Below, piece by piece: positions 1 through 7,275 of a DNA stretch of 64,000 nt (positions are counted from its first letter, which is position 1; the number at the start of each line of letters is the position of its first letter). A model generated the notes under the pieces. That model saw nothing but the letters and a program-made list of their open reading frames with translations, was not told where the DNA came from and ran no database searches. The DNA is from Microscillaceae bacterium (lineage in GTDB: Bacteria > Bacteroidota > Bacteroidia > Cytophagales > Microscillaceae), in NCBI GenBank assembly GCA_003483885.1, contig DMXI01000105.1:1-64000 (forward strand), given 5' to 3'. The position numbers and the translations under genes are program-made.

Positions 1-124
1 TGAAGAAAAAAATGAACGGCTTTACTGAGTATGAAACTTAAAGCTTAAAGTCAACTTGGTATTGTACGGGTTTTCAGTAAGGTTTAGTATAATCCTTGAG
101 TAGCAATATTTAAAAATAATAAAC

Positions 125-158
125 AAGCCCTGACAAGTTAAAAAGTTTGTCAGGGCTT
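125..158. terminator. Terminator hairpin downstream of the PSD-like gene
   Basis: A perfect 12-bp inverted repeat (AAGCCCTGACAA at 125-136, complement at 147-158) lies just past the stop of the minus-strand gene ending at 184. Read on the minus strand it is followed by a T-rich run. It could also stop plus-strand transcription from a gene left of the window. Nothing else is recognisable in bases 1-183. Confidence 0.8.
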
Positions 159-183
159 AGTTTATTTGTGTAACATCAGACCT

Positions 184-1503
184 TTATTTATTCCAGTATA
201 CAGCAGTTTGCCCATATTGAAAATGAATAGGCACATGACCAGGGTCTTTTTTGAATAGATACAAATCTTTGGGAGCTTTTTGGAACAACATAATAATGTC
301 GGAGCCGCCAAATCTAAACTTTCCGAATTCTTGCCCTTTGGGTACCGTTTGTCCTTTTAGTTCAGTATGCATCATCACTCCTGATACTTGCGCCATCCCG
401 ATAGGCAGCACCGCCACTTTTCCCACTTCACATTCAGTATCAATAATGATGATACCGCGGGCTTGATTAAACTCATACCCATTACCTGCACCATCTGGGG
501 CATCCCATTGTCCATCCTTGGTAAGGTTTACATCTAGAAATACATTGCCTCTTACTGCTTCTATTTCCAGTACTTTTCCACCCACTGGGGTATGAAAACG
601 GTGATAATCGAACGGACTTAAGAAATAATGAACAAAACAACCCCCATAAAAATCCTGTGCATAATTGCTGTTATCCAAAAGCTGGTCAACATTGCCAATA
701 GCGTGCGTTTTCTTGAGAGAAACTTGGGTTCTTTGCAGATCTCGATCCAGTACATATCCTTGACTATCAATTGGATAGTCTTCCTTAAAAGTACAATCCG
801 CCGGAGATACAATGGTGAGATTATTATTGGGTTCTGCAATTGGGCGTAAGGGTGTCATGCCGGTTTGTGGGTCTGCTCCATTAAATTCTCGGTAAAAAAA
901 CTCATTGAAAGTAGTCCAGGTAGACTGATGATCGGCATACAAGTGATAATTGTACATAAGATCATACTTAAAGGAGTGCAAACTTTCTTTGGTCAAAGAG
1001 GGCGGAGTATCCAAAAATGATCCCCAGGCATTGGCAAACTGGATTAACCATTGAGCGAAGCTTTCGTAACTTTGCATGGTAAGGTCAGTACCTGGCTTTT
1101 TTTGATCTACCAGCCAATAAAACTGGCACAACAGGTCATACACCTTTTGGTTGTATCCATTGACTTTCCCATTGCTTTTCCAGCCATTAGGATAATTAGG
1201 ATCATCACTTTCGTTGGGTACCATTCTTACATACAAATCCAGGTAATCAAGATAGGCATCGATGGTTACTGGCCAGCCATTGCCTTGAAACTCATCATTG
1301 ATAGCATTGTAAAGCCCTTTGTCTAGGTTTTGTTTGGCCAAACTGGTGGCTTGCTGCAAAGAATCAAGTAAAGATTGACGCATATCAGGGTTTGCGTCAA
1401 GCAATATTCTTAATTCTTCTACTACGGGAGCATGGGTGTGGACACTGATTGCTTGTCCATTAGATGGTTTTACTGCGATTGTGTTTTCCATTGATTGATT
1501 CAT
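184..1503 (-). CDS. Phosphatidylserine decarboxylase-like pyruvoyl enzyme
   Basis: This 439-residue protein resembles phosphatidylserine decarboxylases, which convert phosphatidylserine to phosphatidylethanolamine after self-cleavage forms a pyruvoyl group. The first half (about residues 30-190) looks like the extra PSDC-type N-terminal domain found in a subset of the family. The second half carries the catalytic-domain signatures: 'DYHRFHTPVGG' near residue 300 and the C-terminal self-cleavage site 'FGGSD', with the predicted pyruvoyl serine at residue 401. The usual motif is LGST or GGST; here the residue after serine is aspartate. There is no clear membrane segment. The gene stands alone, with a terminator at 125-158. 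The family call is strong; whether the substrate is phosphatidylserine or another decarboxylated amino acid is open, because PSDC-type members are not all phospholipid enzymes. Confidence 0.85.
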   Translation of the reverse strand: MNQSMENTIAVKPSNGQAISVHTHAPVVEELRILLDANPDMRQSLLDSLQQATSLAKQNLDKGLYNAINDEFQGNGWPVTIDAYLDYLDLYVRMVPNESDDPNYPNGWKSNGKVNGYNQKVYDLLCQFYWLVDQKKPGTDLTMQSYESFAQWLIQFANAWGSFLDTPPSLTKESLHSFKYDLMYNYHLYADHQSTWTTFNEFFYREFNGADPQTGMTPLRPIAEPNNNLTIVSPADCTFKEDYPIDSQGYVLDRDLQRTQVSLKKTHAIGNVDQLLDNSNYAQDFYGGCFVHYFLSPFDYHRFHTPVGGKVLEIEAVRGNVFLDVNLTKDGQWDAPDGAGNGYEFNQARGIIIIDTECEVGKVAVLPIGMAQVSGVMMHTELKGQTVPKGQEFGKFRFGGSDIIMLFQKAPKDLYLFKKDPGHVPIHFQYGQTAVYWNK

Positions 1504-1687
1504 TTAAGATTGTTTTGTGGATAATCCCTCTGATCATTGCAAGAAGGGATACTTATGCAATCAATATCTGTGGAAAATATGGAAATAAATATTTCAGGTC
1601 GTTTCAGACAGAAAGCGGTGGCCAAGATGGGGGACTTTTGATTCTATGATTATATTTAAAAAACTTTTCACCCTCAAACACAAATCC

Positions 1688-2485
1688 ATGTCTCATTTCA
1701 AAGATCAAGTAGTTTGGATCACTGGTGCCTCTTCGGGAATTGGAGAAGCTTTAGCCTACCAGTTTGCTCGCCAACAAGCCAAATTAGTACTTTCGGCGCG
1801 TAGAGAATCCGAGTTAGAGCGGGTAAAAGCCAACTGTGCTCAAGCTTCGGAAGTACTGGTATTGCCTCTAGACCTGGCCCAAAGCGATACTTTTACCGAA
1901 AAAGTAGCCCAAGTAGTAAATCATTTTGGCCAAATAGATTATTTGATCAATAATGGGGGGATTAGTCAGCGTAGTTTAGTCAAAGATACCCACGAAGACG
2001 TAGATCGTAAGATTATGGAAGTGAACTACTTTGGCAATATCTTGCTTACCAAAGCGGTATTGCCCCAAATGGTAAAACAAAAGCGTGGGCATGTGTCTAT
2101 TATAAGCAGTGTGGCTGGAAAAATTGCGGCTCCCTTGCGTTCTACTTATTCCGCTTCCAAATCAGCCGTGATCTCTTTTTTCGAAACCGTAAGGTCAGAA
2201 TACTACGACGATCACATTCGGGTGTTGGTAGTTTGTCCAGGGTTTATCAAAACCAATATTTCGATGAATGCCCTTACTGGCGATGGGTCGGCGCAAAATA
2301 CAATGGATGATGCTACTGGATCAGGGCTTACTGCCGATAGATGCGCCGAGTTGATTCTCAAGGGGATTCGTAAGGGGAGGCTTCAAATTATTGTAAGTGG
2401 CGCGAAAGAAAAATTTGGAGTCATACTCTACAAAACATTTCCTAAAATATTTGCTAATTTTATTCGCAAAACAAAGGTAACTTAG
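1688..2485 (+). CDS. SDR-family oxidoreductase (DHRS7-like)
   Basis: A classical short-chain dehydrogenase/reductase of about 265 residues from the preferred ATG at 1688. It shows the nucleotide-binding motif TGASSGIG near the N-terminus, the NNGG structural motif ('LINNGGISQRS'), a serine in 'IISSVAGK' and the catalytic YSASK (Tyr-x3-Lys). An upstream in-frame ATG at 1646 would add 14 residues, but family members start just before the Rossmann strand, so 1688 is preferred. It probably uses NADP(H), judging from basic residues after the second strand ('SARRESE'). The protein resembles the DHRS7/YqjQ group, whose substrates are lipids or unknown. It is divergent from the PSD-like gene with about 180 bp between them. 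Confidence 0.9.
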   Translation: MSHFKDQVVWITGASSGIGEALAYQFARQQAKLVLSARRESELERVKANCAQASEVLVLPLDLAQSDTFTEKVAQVVNHFGQIDYLINNGGISQRSLVKDTHEDVDRKIMEVNYFGNILLTKAVLPQMVKQKRGHVSIISSVAGKIAAPLRSTYSASKSAVISFFETVRSEYYDDHIRVLVVCPGFIKTNISMNALTGDGSAQNTMDDATGSGLTADRCAELILKGIRKGRLQIIVSGAKEKFGVILYKTFPKIFANFIRKTKVT

Positions 2486-2685
2486 TCGTTAATTTTTGCT
2501 GATTGCTAAAACTTTAGCGGTAAGCGACCGGTTATCGTTGAGTAAAAGTTGTATTTCACCAGCCACTACATCATAAAAATATACAGGGGGAATTAGATAA
2601 AATAAGAGCAGAGACAGCCTAAAGTCGTTTTTCGTCTCTCTCCTCATAACCAGTATTTTACTAATTATCCAAAACCTGTTAAGTG

Positions 2686-3387
2686 ATGAAGAAAACGGAA
2701 AAGGAACTCATCCGAAACCACCAGCAAAACCTTTTTTTAGTCGATAAGCAGATTGGCCAGACTGCCTTTACAATAGAAGAGTTAGGGGGCATGTTATCTG
2801 GGGTGGTGCATTTAAACTGCATCAACAGCCATGTAGTAAATTATATGAACCCAAGCGGAACCAATTTATTTGGACTTACGCTGGATGAAATGAACAACTT
2901 GGGATCTCAGTTTTTGACTGATTACATTCACCCCAATGATTTGGGCGGAATTCAAACTCAGTTGTACTCATTTAGTCAAGAAAATGATACACAGGCAATT
3001 TGTACCTTTTTTCAAAGGGTAAAAGTTTCAGGCAAAGACTCCTACGAATATCTATTAACCAATAGCAAGATATGTAAAAATAGCCAGGAGCTGATCTCTA
3101 TATCAGTGCATACCTATGCACTGGAAAGACTTGCGCGAAAAATCGAAAAAGCGATTGAGCAAGATGGGTTTATGCGAAAAAACTTTGATCGTTTTTTATC
3201 GCTTACCAAGAGAGAAAAAGAAATACTGACAAAAATCGCCCTGGGATACACCAACCAAGAAATTGCCAATGAATTGTTTATCTCTCCCCATACGGTACGT
3301 ACCCATCGCAATCGTATTCATCAAAAATTAGGGATTAGCCGATTTAGAGAGGTCATGCTCTACGCCCAGGCTTTCGATCTGGTGTAG
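2686..3387 (+). CDS. LuxR-type transcriptional regulator with PAS-like sensor
   Basis: About 233 residues from the ATG at 2686 (a GTG lies immediately before it at 2683). The C-terminal 60 residues are a textbook LuxR/GerE helix-turn-helix: 'LTKREKEILTKIALGYTNQEIA' followed by 'ISPHTVRTHRNRIHQKLGI' (split here), the recognition helix being the second part. The N-terminal 140 residues look like a PAS fold ('VNYMNPSGTNLFGLTLDEM', 'DYIHPNDLGG'), a common arrangement in Bacteroidota. There is no receiver aspartate, so it is unlikely to be a phosphorylated response regulator. It stands alone between an SDR and the two S74-domain genes and could regulate either; targets cannot be read from the sequence. 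Confidence 0.85.
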   Translation: MKKTEKELIRNHQQNLFLVDKQIGQTAFTIEELGGMLSGVVHLNCINSHVVNYMNPSGTNLFGLTLDEMNNLGSQFLTDYIHPNDLGGIQTQLYSFSQENDTQAICTFFQRVKVSGKDSYEYLLTNSKICKNSQELISISVHTYALERLARKIEKAIEQDGFMRKNFDRFLSLTKREKEILTKIALGYTNQEIANELFISPHTVRTHRNRIHQKLGISRFREVMLYAQAFDLV

Positions 3388-3497
3388 CGCCTTGATGTGA
3401 ACAATCTATTGGAGCTTTTTTGGGTGTTTTTCTTATTTAATTGTACAATACAACTAAATGCTTTAACCTAAACCTTCTTCTTTCCTGATAGCTTAAA

Positions 3498-3517
3498 AAT
3501 ACGCTCTAGAGCGTATT
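3498..3517. promoter_or_regulatory. Perfect 20-bp palindrome upstream of S74-protein genes
   Basis: AATACGCTCTAGAGCGTATT is perfectly self-complementary and lies 143 bp upstream of the first S74-protein start, in the 273-bp gap after the LuxR-type gene. It has no loop and no following T-run, so a dimeric-protein operator is more likely than a terminator. The bound protein is unknown. Confidence 0.4.
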
Positions 3518-3660
3518 GTAGCTTACCTGAGATGATAAGATCTTTGTCATAATCAGGTAGTGTTAGCAGGCGAGTGATCAAGCTACCTACCAAAACTTTG
3601 TTGGTGCCAACCATTATGCCTGGTTACCAACGTCTTAACCATCATTTCAACGTATAGATT

Positions 3661-5274
3661 ATGAAGTTTCAAGAACTATTGGCCAAAACCAACCTTAGGA
3701 GAGGCGAACTCAAGCCTTCCTTTAACACTGGTGAAACACCTACCCAACAACACTTTCACACCCTTATTGATGGGCTCTACTTGGCCCAGGATGATACGCT
3801 TTACAAAGACAAACACAGTGGTTTGGGCATTATTGCAGCTACGCCTATTCCCACGGACAATGCAAACTTTAAGGGTAATGTAGAAAATACTACCGGGGAT
3901 GTCCTGCTTTTTTACGACAATGACAATCAAGAACCAGCTTGGGCAATGAGTATTTTGGAAGGCTTTCATTTAAAAAATGCGAGTGATCAAGCTCAGTTAT
4001 CAATATTACCCGATGGCAAGTTAGGTATTGGCACAACTACTCCCGCTACCCAATTAGATATCAAGGGTGATCTTACCTTAGGAGCTGATTACCAGGGAGA
4101 TGGTAGGGCTGGAGTGATTAATTTTAGAAGAGGCACTAACAATGTACCTACCGCAACTATGGGCTTCACAGGAGGGGAATCGGAATTTCAATTTAAAAAC
4201 CATTTTGGGGGAGGTCATTATACCTTTTATACGGATGTAAGTGGAACATTTACCGAAAAGATGCGGATTGCAAATGATGGTAATGTTGGGATTGGAGGAA
4301 GGAGTCCTGAATATAAACTTGACCTGGGTAATTACATCAATGGTGCTATAACGAATCAAGTGGTGCTACGGGTAAGAAATACCATTGCGGACAATCGTAG
4401 TACTGGGTGGGGTTCAGCCATCGAATTTTATAATAATAGTAACAATATCACTGGGATAGCGACACAAAATGAAGGAGGAGCTAAAATTATTTCTGAGGCA
4501 TCTGACTTTGGTTGGGCGCATAACTTAAAATTTAGAGTTGTTAAAAACAATGACCATGCTAGTCAAACAGGAATTGACGCTATGTTGATTGATAGAAACG
4601 GCAATGTAGGGATTGGTACAACTACTCCTGCTACCCAGTTAGATGTCAAGGGTGATCTTACTTTAGGAGCTGACTACCAGGGAGATGGTAGGGCGGGGGT
4701 AATTAATTTTAGAAGAGGTGCCAACAATGTACCTACCGCAAATCTGGGCTTTACAGGGGATGAATCAGAATTTCGATTTAACAACTATTTTGGAGGAAGC
4801 CATTATACTTTTTATACAGGTATAAGTGAAAAGATGCGGATTGCAAATGATGGGAATGTGGGGATTGGTAGGTCTAATCCTGCGGCTAAGTTAGATGTGG
4901 GGGGAAGCATTGCGATCAATGGTGTTGTACAGGTCTCCTCTGATGCCCGCCTCAAAACAAATATACAACTGATTGAGGTTAATGCGATTACAAAATTAAC
5001 TCAACTCAATGGTGTAACCTATCAATGGCGTTCTGATGAGTTTAAAGACAATGATTTCTCAAAAGAGACCCAAATAGGATTCATTGCTCAGGAATTACAG
5101 CAGGTGTACCCAGAACTAGTATCCGAAGATAACGAAGGCTACCTCTCCATCAATTACAATGGCCTCATCCCAATATTGGTAGAAGCGGTCAAAGATTTAA
5201 ACCAGCAAAATCAAGTTCTACAAGCAAGCGTGGCAAACCTAGAGCAACGCGTATTCAATACCTCCCAAGCTTAA
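3661..5274 (+). CDS. Repeat fibre-like protein with S74 intramolecular chaperone
   Basis: This 537-residue protein has no signal peptide. A head domain (about 1-115, 'LKPSFNTGETPTQQHFHTLIDGLY') is shared with the next gene. The middle consists of glycine-rich 'GIGTTTPATQLDIKGDL' type units like those in tail fibres and trimeric surface fibres. The C-terminus (about 425-537) is a peptidase S74/endosialidase chaperone domain: 'SDARLKTNI', 'GFIAQELQQVYPELV', 'YLSINYNGLIPIL', then a coiled coil. The Ser-Lys pair used for self-cleavage in this family is present with the expected spacing (Ser427, Lys432), so release of a C-terminal fragment of about 110 residues after trimer assembly is predicted. 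No other phage genes are adjacent. The cellular role is unknown; a surface or contact fibre is an inference. Confidence 0.8.
   Translation: MKFQELLAKTNLRRGELKPSFNTGETPTQQHFHTLIDGLYLAQDDTLYKDKHSGLGIIAATPIPTDNANFKGNVENTTGDVLLFYDNDNQEPAWAMSILEGFHLKNASDQAQLSILPDGKLGIGTTTPATQLDIKGDLTLGADYQGDGRAGVINFRRGTNNVPTATMGFTGGESEFQFKNHFGGGHYTFYTDVSGTFTEKMRIANDGNVGIGGRSPEYKLDLGNYINGAITNQVVLRVRNTIADNRSTGWGSAIEFYNNSNNITGIATQNEGGAKIISEASDFGWAHNLKFRVVKNNDHASQTGIDAMLIDRNGNVGIGTTTPATQLDVKGDLTLGADYQGDGRAGVINFRRGANNVPTANLGFTGDESEFRFNNYFGGSHYTFYTGISEKMRIANDGNVGIGRSNPAAKLDVGGSIAINGVVQVSSDARLKTNIQLIEVNAITKLTQLNGVTYQWRSDEFKDNDFSKETQIGFIAQELQQVYPELVSEDNEGYLSINYNGLIPILVEAVKDLNQQNQVLQASVANLEQRVFNTSQA
4021..4880 (+). repeat. 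Long direct repeat inside the first S74 gene
   Basis: The segment from 4021 to about 4300 recurs at 4606 to about 4880 (585-bp period) with high identity, coding 'GIGTTTPATQLD(I/V)KGDLT' and 'GRAGVINFRRG' in both copies. It marks internal duplication of a fibre module. Confidence 0.8.
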
Positions 5275-5310
5275 ATTCACTCATCAAACACATTTGAACA
5301 ATCAGAAAAC

Positions 5311-7095
5311 ATGAAGTTATCCGACTTATTAACCAATACCACTACCGAAAGAGATCGGCTTAAGCCCGCATTTAACTTGGGTGAAATTCCTACCTCGCAA
5401 GACTTTCACGACATGATTGATGGTTTGTTTCTTATTCAGGGCAATACCTTATACAAAGATGACAGTCAGGGGCTAAGCATTCAGGCCGGAAGCGATACCG
5501 CCAAATCGGTCTTGCTTTTTTATGACGACCCAGCTCAAGAGCCTGCCTGGAGCTGGGGCATCCAAAATGGCTTTCATTTAAAAAATAACAGTGATCAAAC
5601 TTATTTTTCAGTATTGCCTGAGGGCAAAGTGGGTATTGGCACTACCAACCCCACCGAGCAACTGCAAATTGTGGGCAATACCTCGGTATATGATGGTAAC
5701 CTTACTTTTAATAGTAGCACGCTCAATCAAGCAAGTATGGGAGTGTTAAGATGGAACGAATACCCTGATAACCAAACGACATTTGCTGGAGCTTTTATGC
5801 AGTTTAATGGTCAGGAAAACTTCTTTCAACTATTTACCAATGACGAAACAAACGACTATGAACATTTAAGAGTTTACCGAAACGGTCATTTGGCGCTACA
5901 GCCTCAGGGGATTGGTAATGTGGGCATTGGAACTACCAACCCCACCGAGCAATTACAAATCGTGGGCAATGCGTCTTTATACGACGGTAATCTTACTTTT
6001 AATAGTAGTACCTTTAATCAAGTAGATGCTGGGATTTTGAGATGGAACGAATACCCAGACAATGGGACTTCATTATCTGGGGCCTTTATCAAGTATAATG
6101 GCGCCAATAACCTTTTCCAAATATTTACCAATGATGAAACAAACGACTATGAGCACTTGAGGATTTATGAAGGTGGGCATTTGGCATTGCAGCCGCAGGG
6201 GAGTAGCAATGTAGGTATAGGCACTACTAACCCCACCTACAAACTTCAGGTAGAGGGGGATATATTTGCTAACGGAGGGCTAAGAACTACCAGTGGCCTA
6301 TACTTTGAATCAGGTGGAGGATGGTATATGTCTGATAGTTCTTGGATACGCTCTTTTGGGGGTAAGAATATATACCATAATACCGGAGTGATGAGAACCG
6401 ATGGAAGATTGGAAGTGGGAGAGAGTGGACGCACTTTTGCCGCGACTAATGGCGGAAACGTGGGAATCAATAACCCAAACCCTACTTATCCTCTGGAAGT
6501 GAATGGCCATGTAAGAATCAATAATACAAACAACACTACTGGAGGACAATCAGGACATTTATATTTTCATTCAACTCAAGGTGATTTTGCCCGGATTTAC
6601 TCCGAACAGGTATACGAAAATCGGATTCAGATGGTGATTGAAGTAGGGGATGATGCCAACCAAGATTCAATAGTGCTTCGTAGCCATGCCTGGGGGCAAG
6701 GTGGGTTTGACATTCTCGAGGCATTCCATAGTGTTGTAAAAATACGTGGAAAGTTAGAATATCAAACGATTCAACAAGTATCTGATGAACGTTTTAAGCA
6801 AAATATCACTCCTTTGGATGCGCAACAAGTAGATAAACTATATCAGCTACAAGGCACTAAGTATCAGTTTCGTACCGAAGAATTTAAAGAAAGAGGATTT
6901 GCCGAAGGGAATTACTTGGGTTTTTTGGCCCAAGAGGTACAAGCTTTATATCCCGAATTGGTCTCTGAAGATGAAGAAGGGTATTTATCTATTAACTACG
7001 TAGGATTGATTCCCATCATTGTAGAAGCCAACAAACAACAACAAAAGCGCATCGAGGCGTTAGAAGCTCAATTAGCTTCTTTCATTAATTCCTAA
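5311..7095 (+). CDS. Second repeat fibre-like protein with S74 chaperone
   Basis: A 594-residue paralogue of the preceding protein, 36 bp downstream and probably co-transcribed. The head domain (1-105) aligns closely ('LKPAFNLGEIPTSQDFHDMIDGLF'). The body contains two consecutive 97-residue modules beginning 'GIGTTNPTEQLQIVGN' plus diverged ones. The C-terminal S74 domain has 'SDERFKQNITPL', 'GFLAQEVQALYPELV' and 'YLSINYVGLIPI', with catalytic-type Ser491 and Lys496, so self-processing is expected. It ends in a short coiled coil. A strong terminator follows at 7106. The conserved head and tail with different bodies suggest interchangeable fibres built on one base. Function is not known. Confidence 0.8.
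   Translation: MKLSDLLTNTTTERDRLKPAFNLGEIPTSQDFHDMIDGLFLIQGNTLYKDDSQGLSIQAGSDTAKSVLLFYDDPAQEPAWSWGIQNGFHLKNNSDQTYFSVLPEGKVGIGTTNPTEQLQIVGNTSVYDGNLTFNSSTLNQASMGVLRWNEYPDNQTTFAGAFMQFNGQENFFQLFTNDETNDYEHLRVYRNGHLALQPQGIGNVGIGTTNPTEQLQIVGNASLYDGNLTFNSSTFNQVDAGILRWNEYPDNGTSLSGAFIKYNGANNLFQIFTNDETNDYEHLRIYEGGHLALQPQGSSNVGIGTTNPTYKLQVEGDIFANGGLRTTSGLYFESGGGWYMSDSSWIRSFGGKNIYHNTGVMRTDGRLEVGESGRTFAATNGGNVGINNPNPTYPLEVNGHVRINNTNNTTGGQSGHLYFHSTQGDFARIYSEQVYENRIQMVIEVGDDANQDSIVLRSHAWGQGGFDILEAFHSVVKIRGKLEYQTIQQVSDERFKQNITPLDAQQVDKLYQLQGTKYQFRTEEFKERGFAEGNYLGFLAQEVQALYPELVSEDEEGYLSINYVGLIPIIVEANKQQQKRIEALEAQLASFINS
5629..6210 (+). repeat. Two tandem 291-bp modules in the second S74 gene
   Basis: Units at 5629-5919 and 5920-6210 have identical length (97 codons). 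Both start with the 'VGIGTTNPTEQLQIVGN' coding sequence and end at 'LALQPQG'. A third partial unit starts at 6211. Exact length conservation points to recent in-frame tandem duplication. Confidence 0.85.
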
Positions 7096-7105
7096 TTTAA
7101 CTACC

Positions 7106-7151
7106 CAAAAGATAAGCCACAATCTTTACAAAAACTGTGGCTTATCTTTTG
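7106..7151. terminator. Strong terminator hairpin after the S74 genes
   Basis: A 16-bp perfect inverted repeat (CAAAAGATAAGCCACA and its complement) with a 14-base loop follows the stop at 7095. The A-rich and T-rich arms allow function in both directions. Confidence 0.85.
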
Positions 7152-7275
7152 AAGATTTACAAATTCATCAAATTCTCTAAAAGCCGCTAAACTTTTCACT
7201 CTTATCCTGACGTGGGAAGGATTTTATTTTTCATAAGACCCTTACAGGGCAAGCTTTTCATTTTTAGTTTTTCAT

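Noticed and set aside
3661..7095. A prophage
   Set aside because: Only S74-domain fibre-like proteins are present; no capsid, terminase, portal, tail tube, integrase or lysis gene is found on either side.
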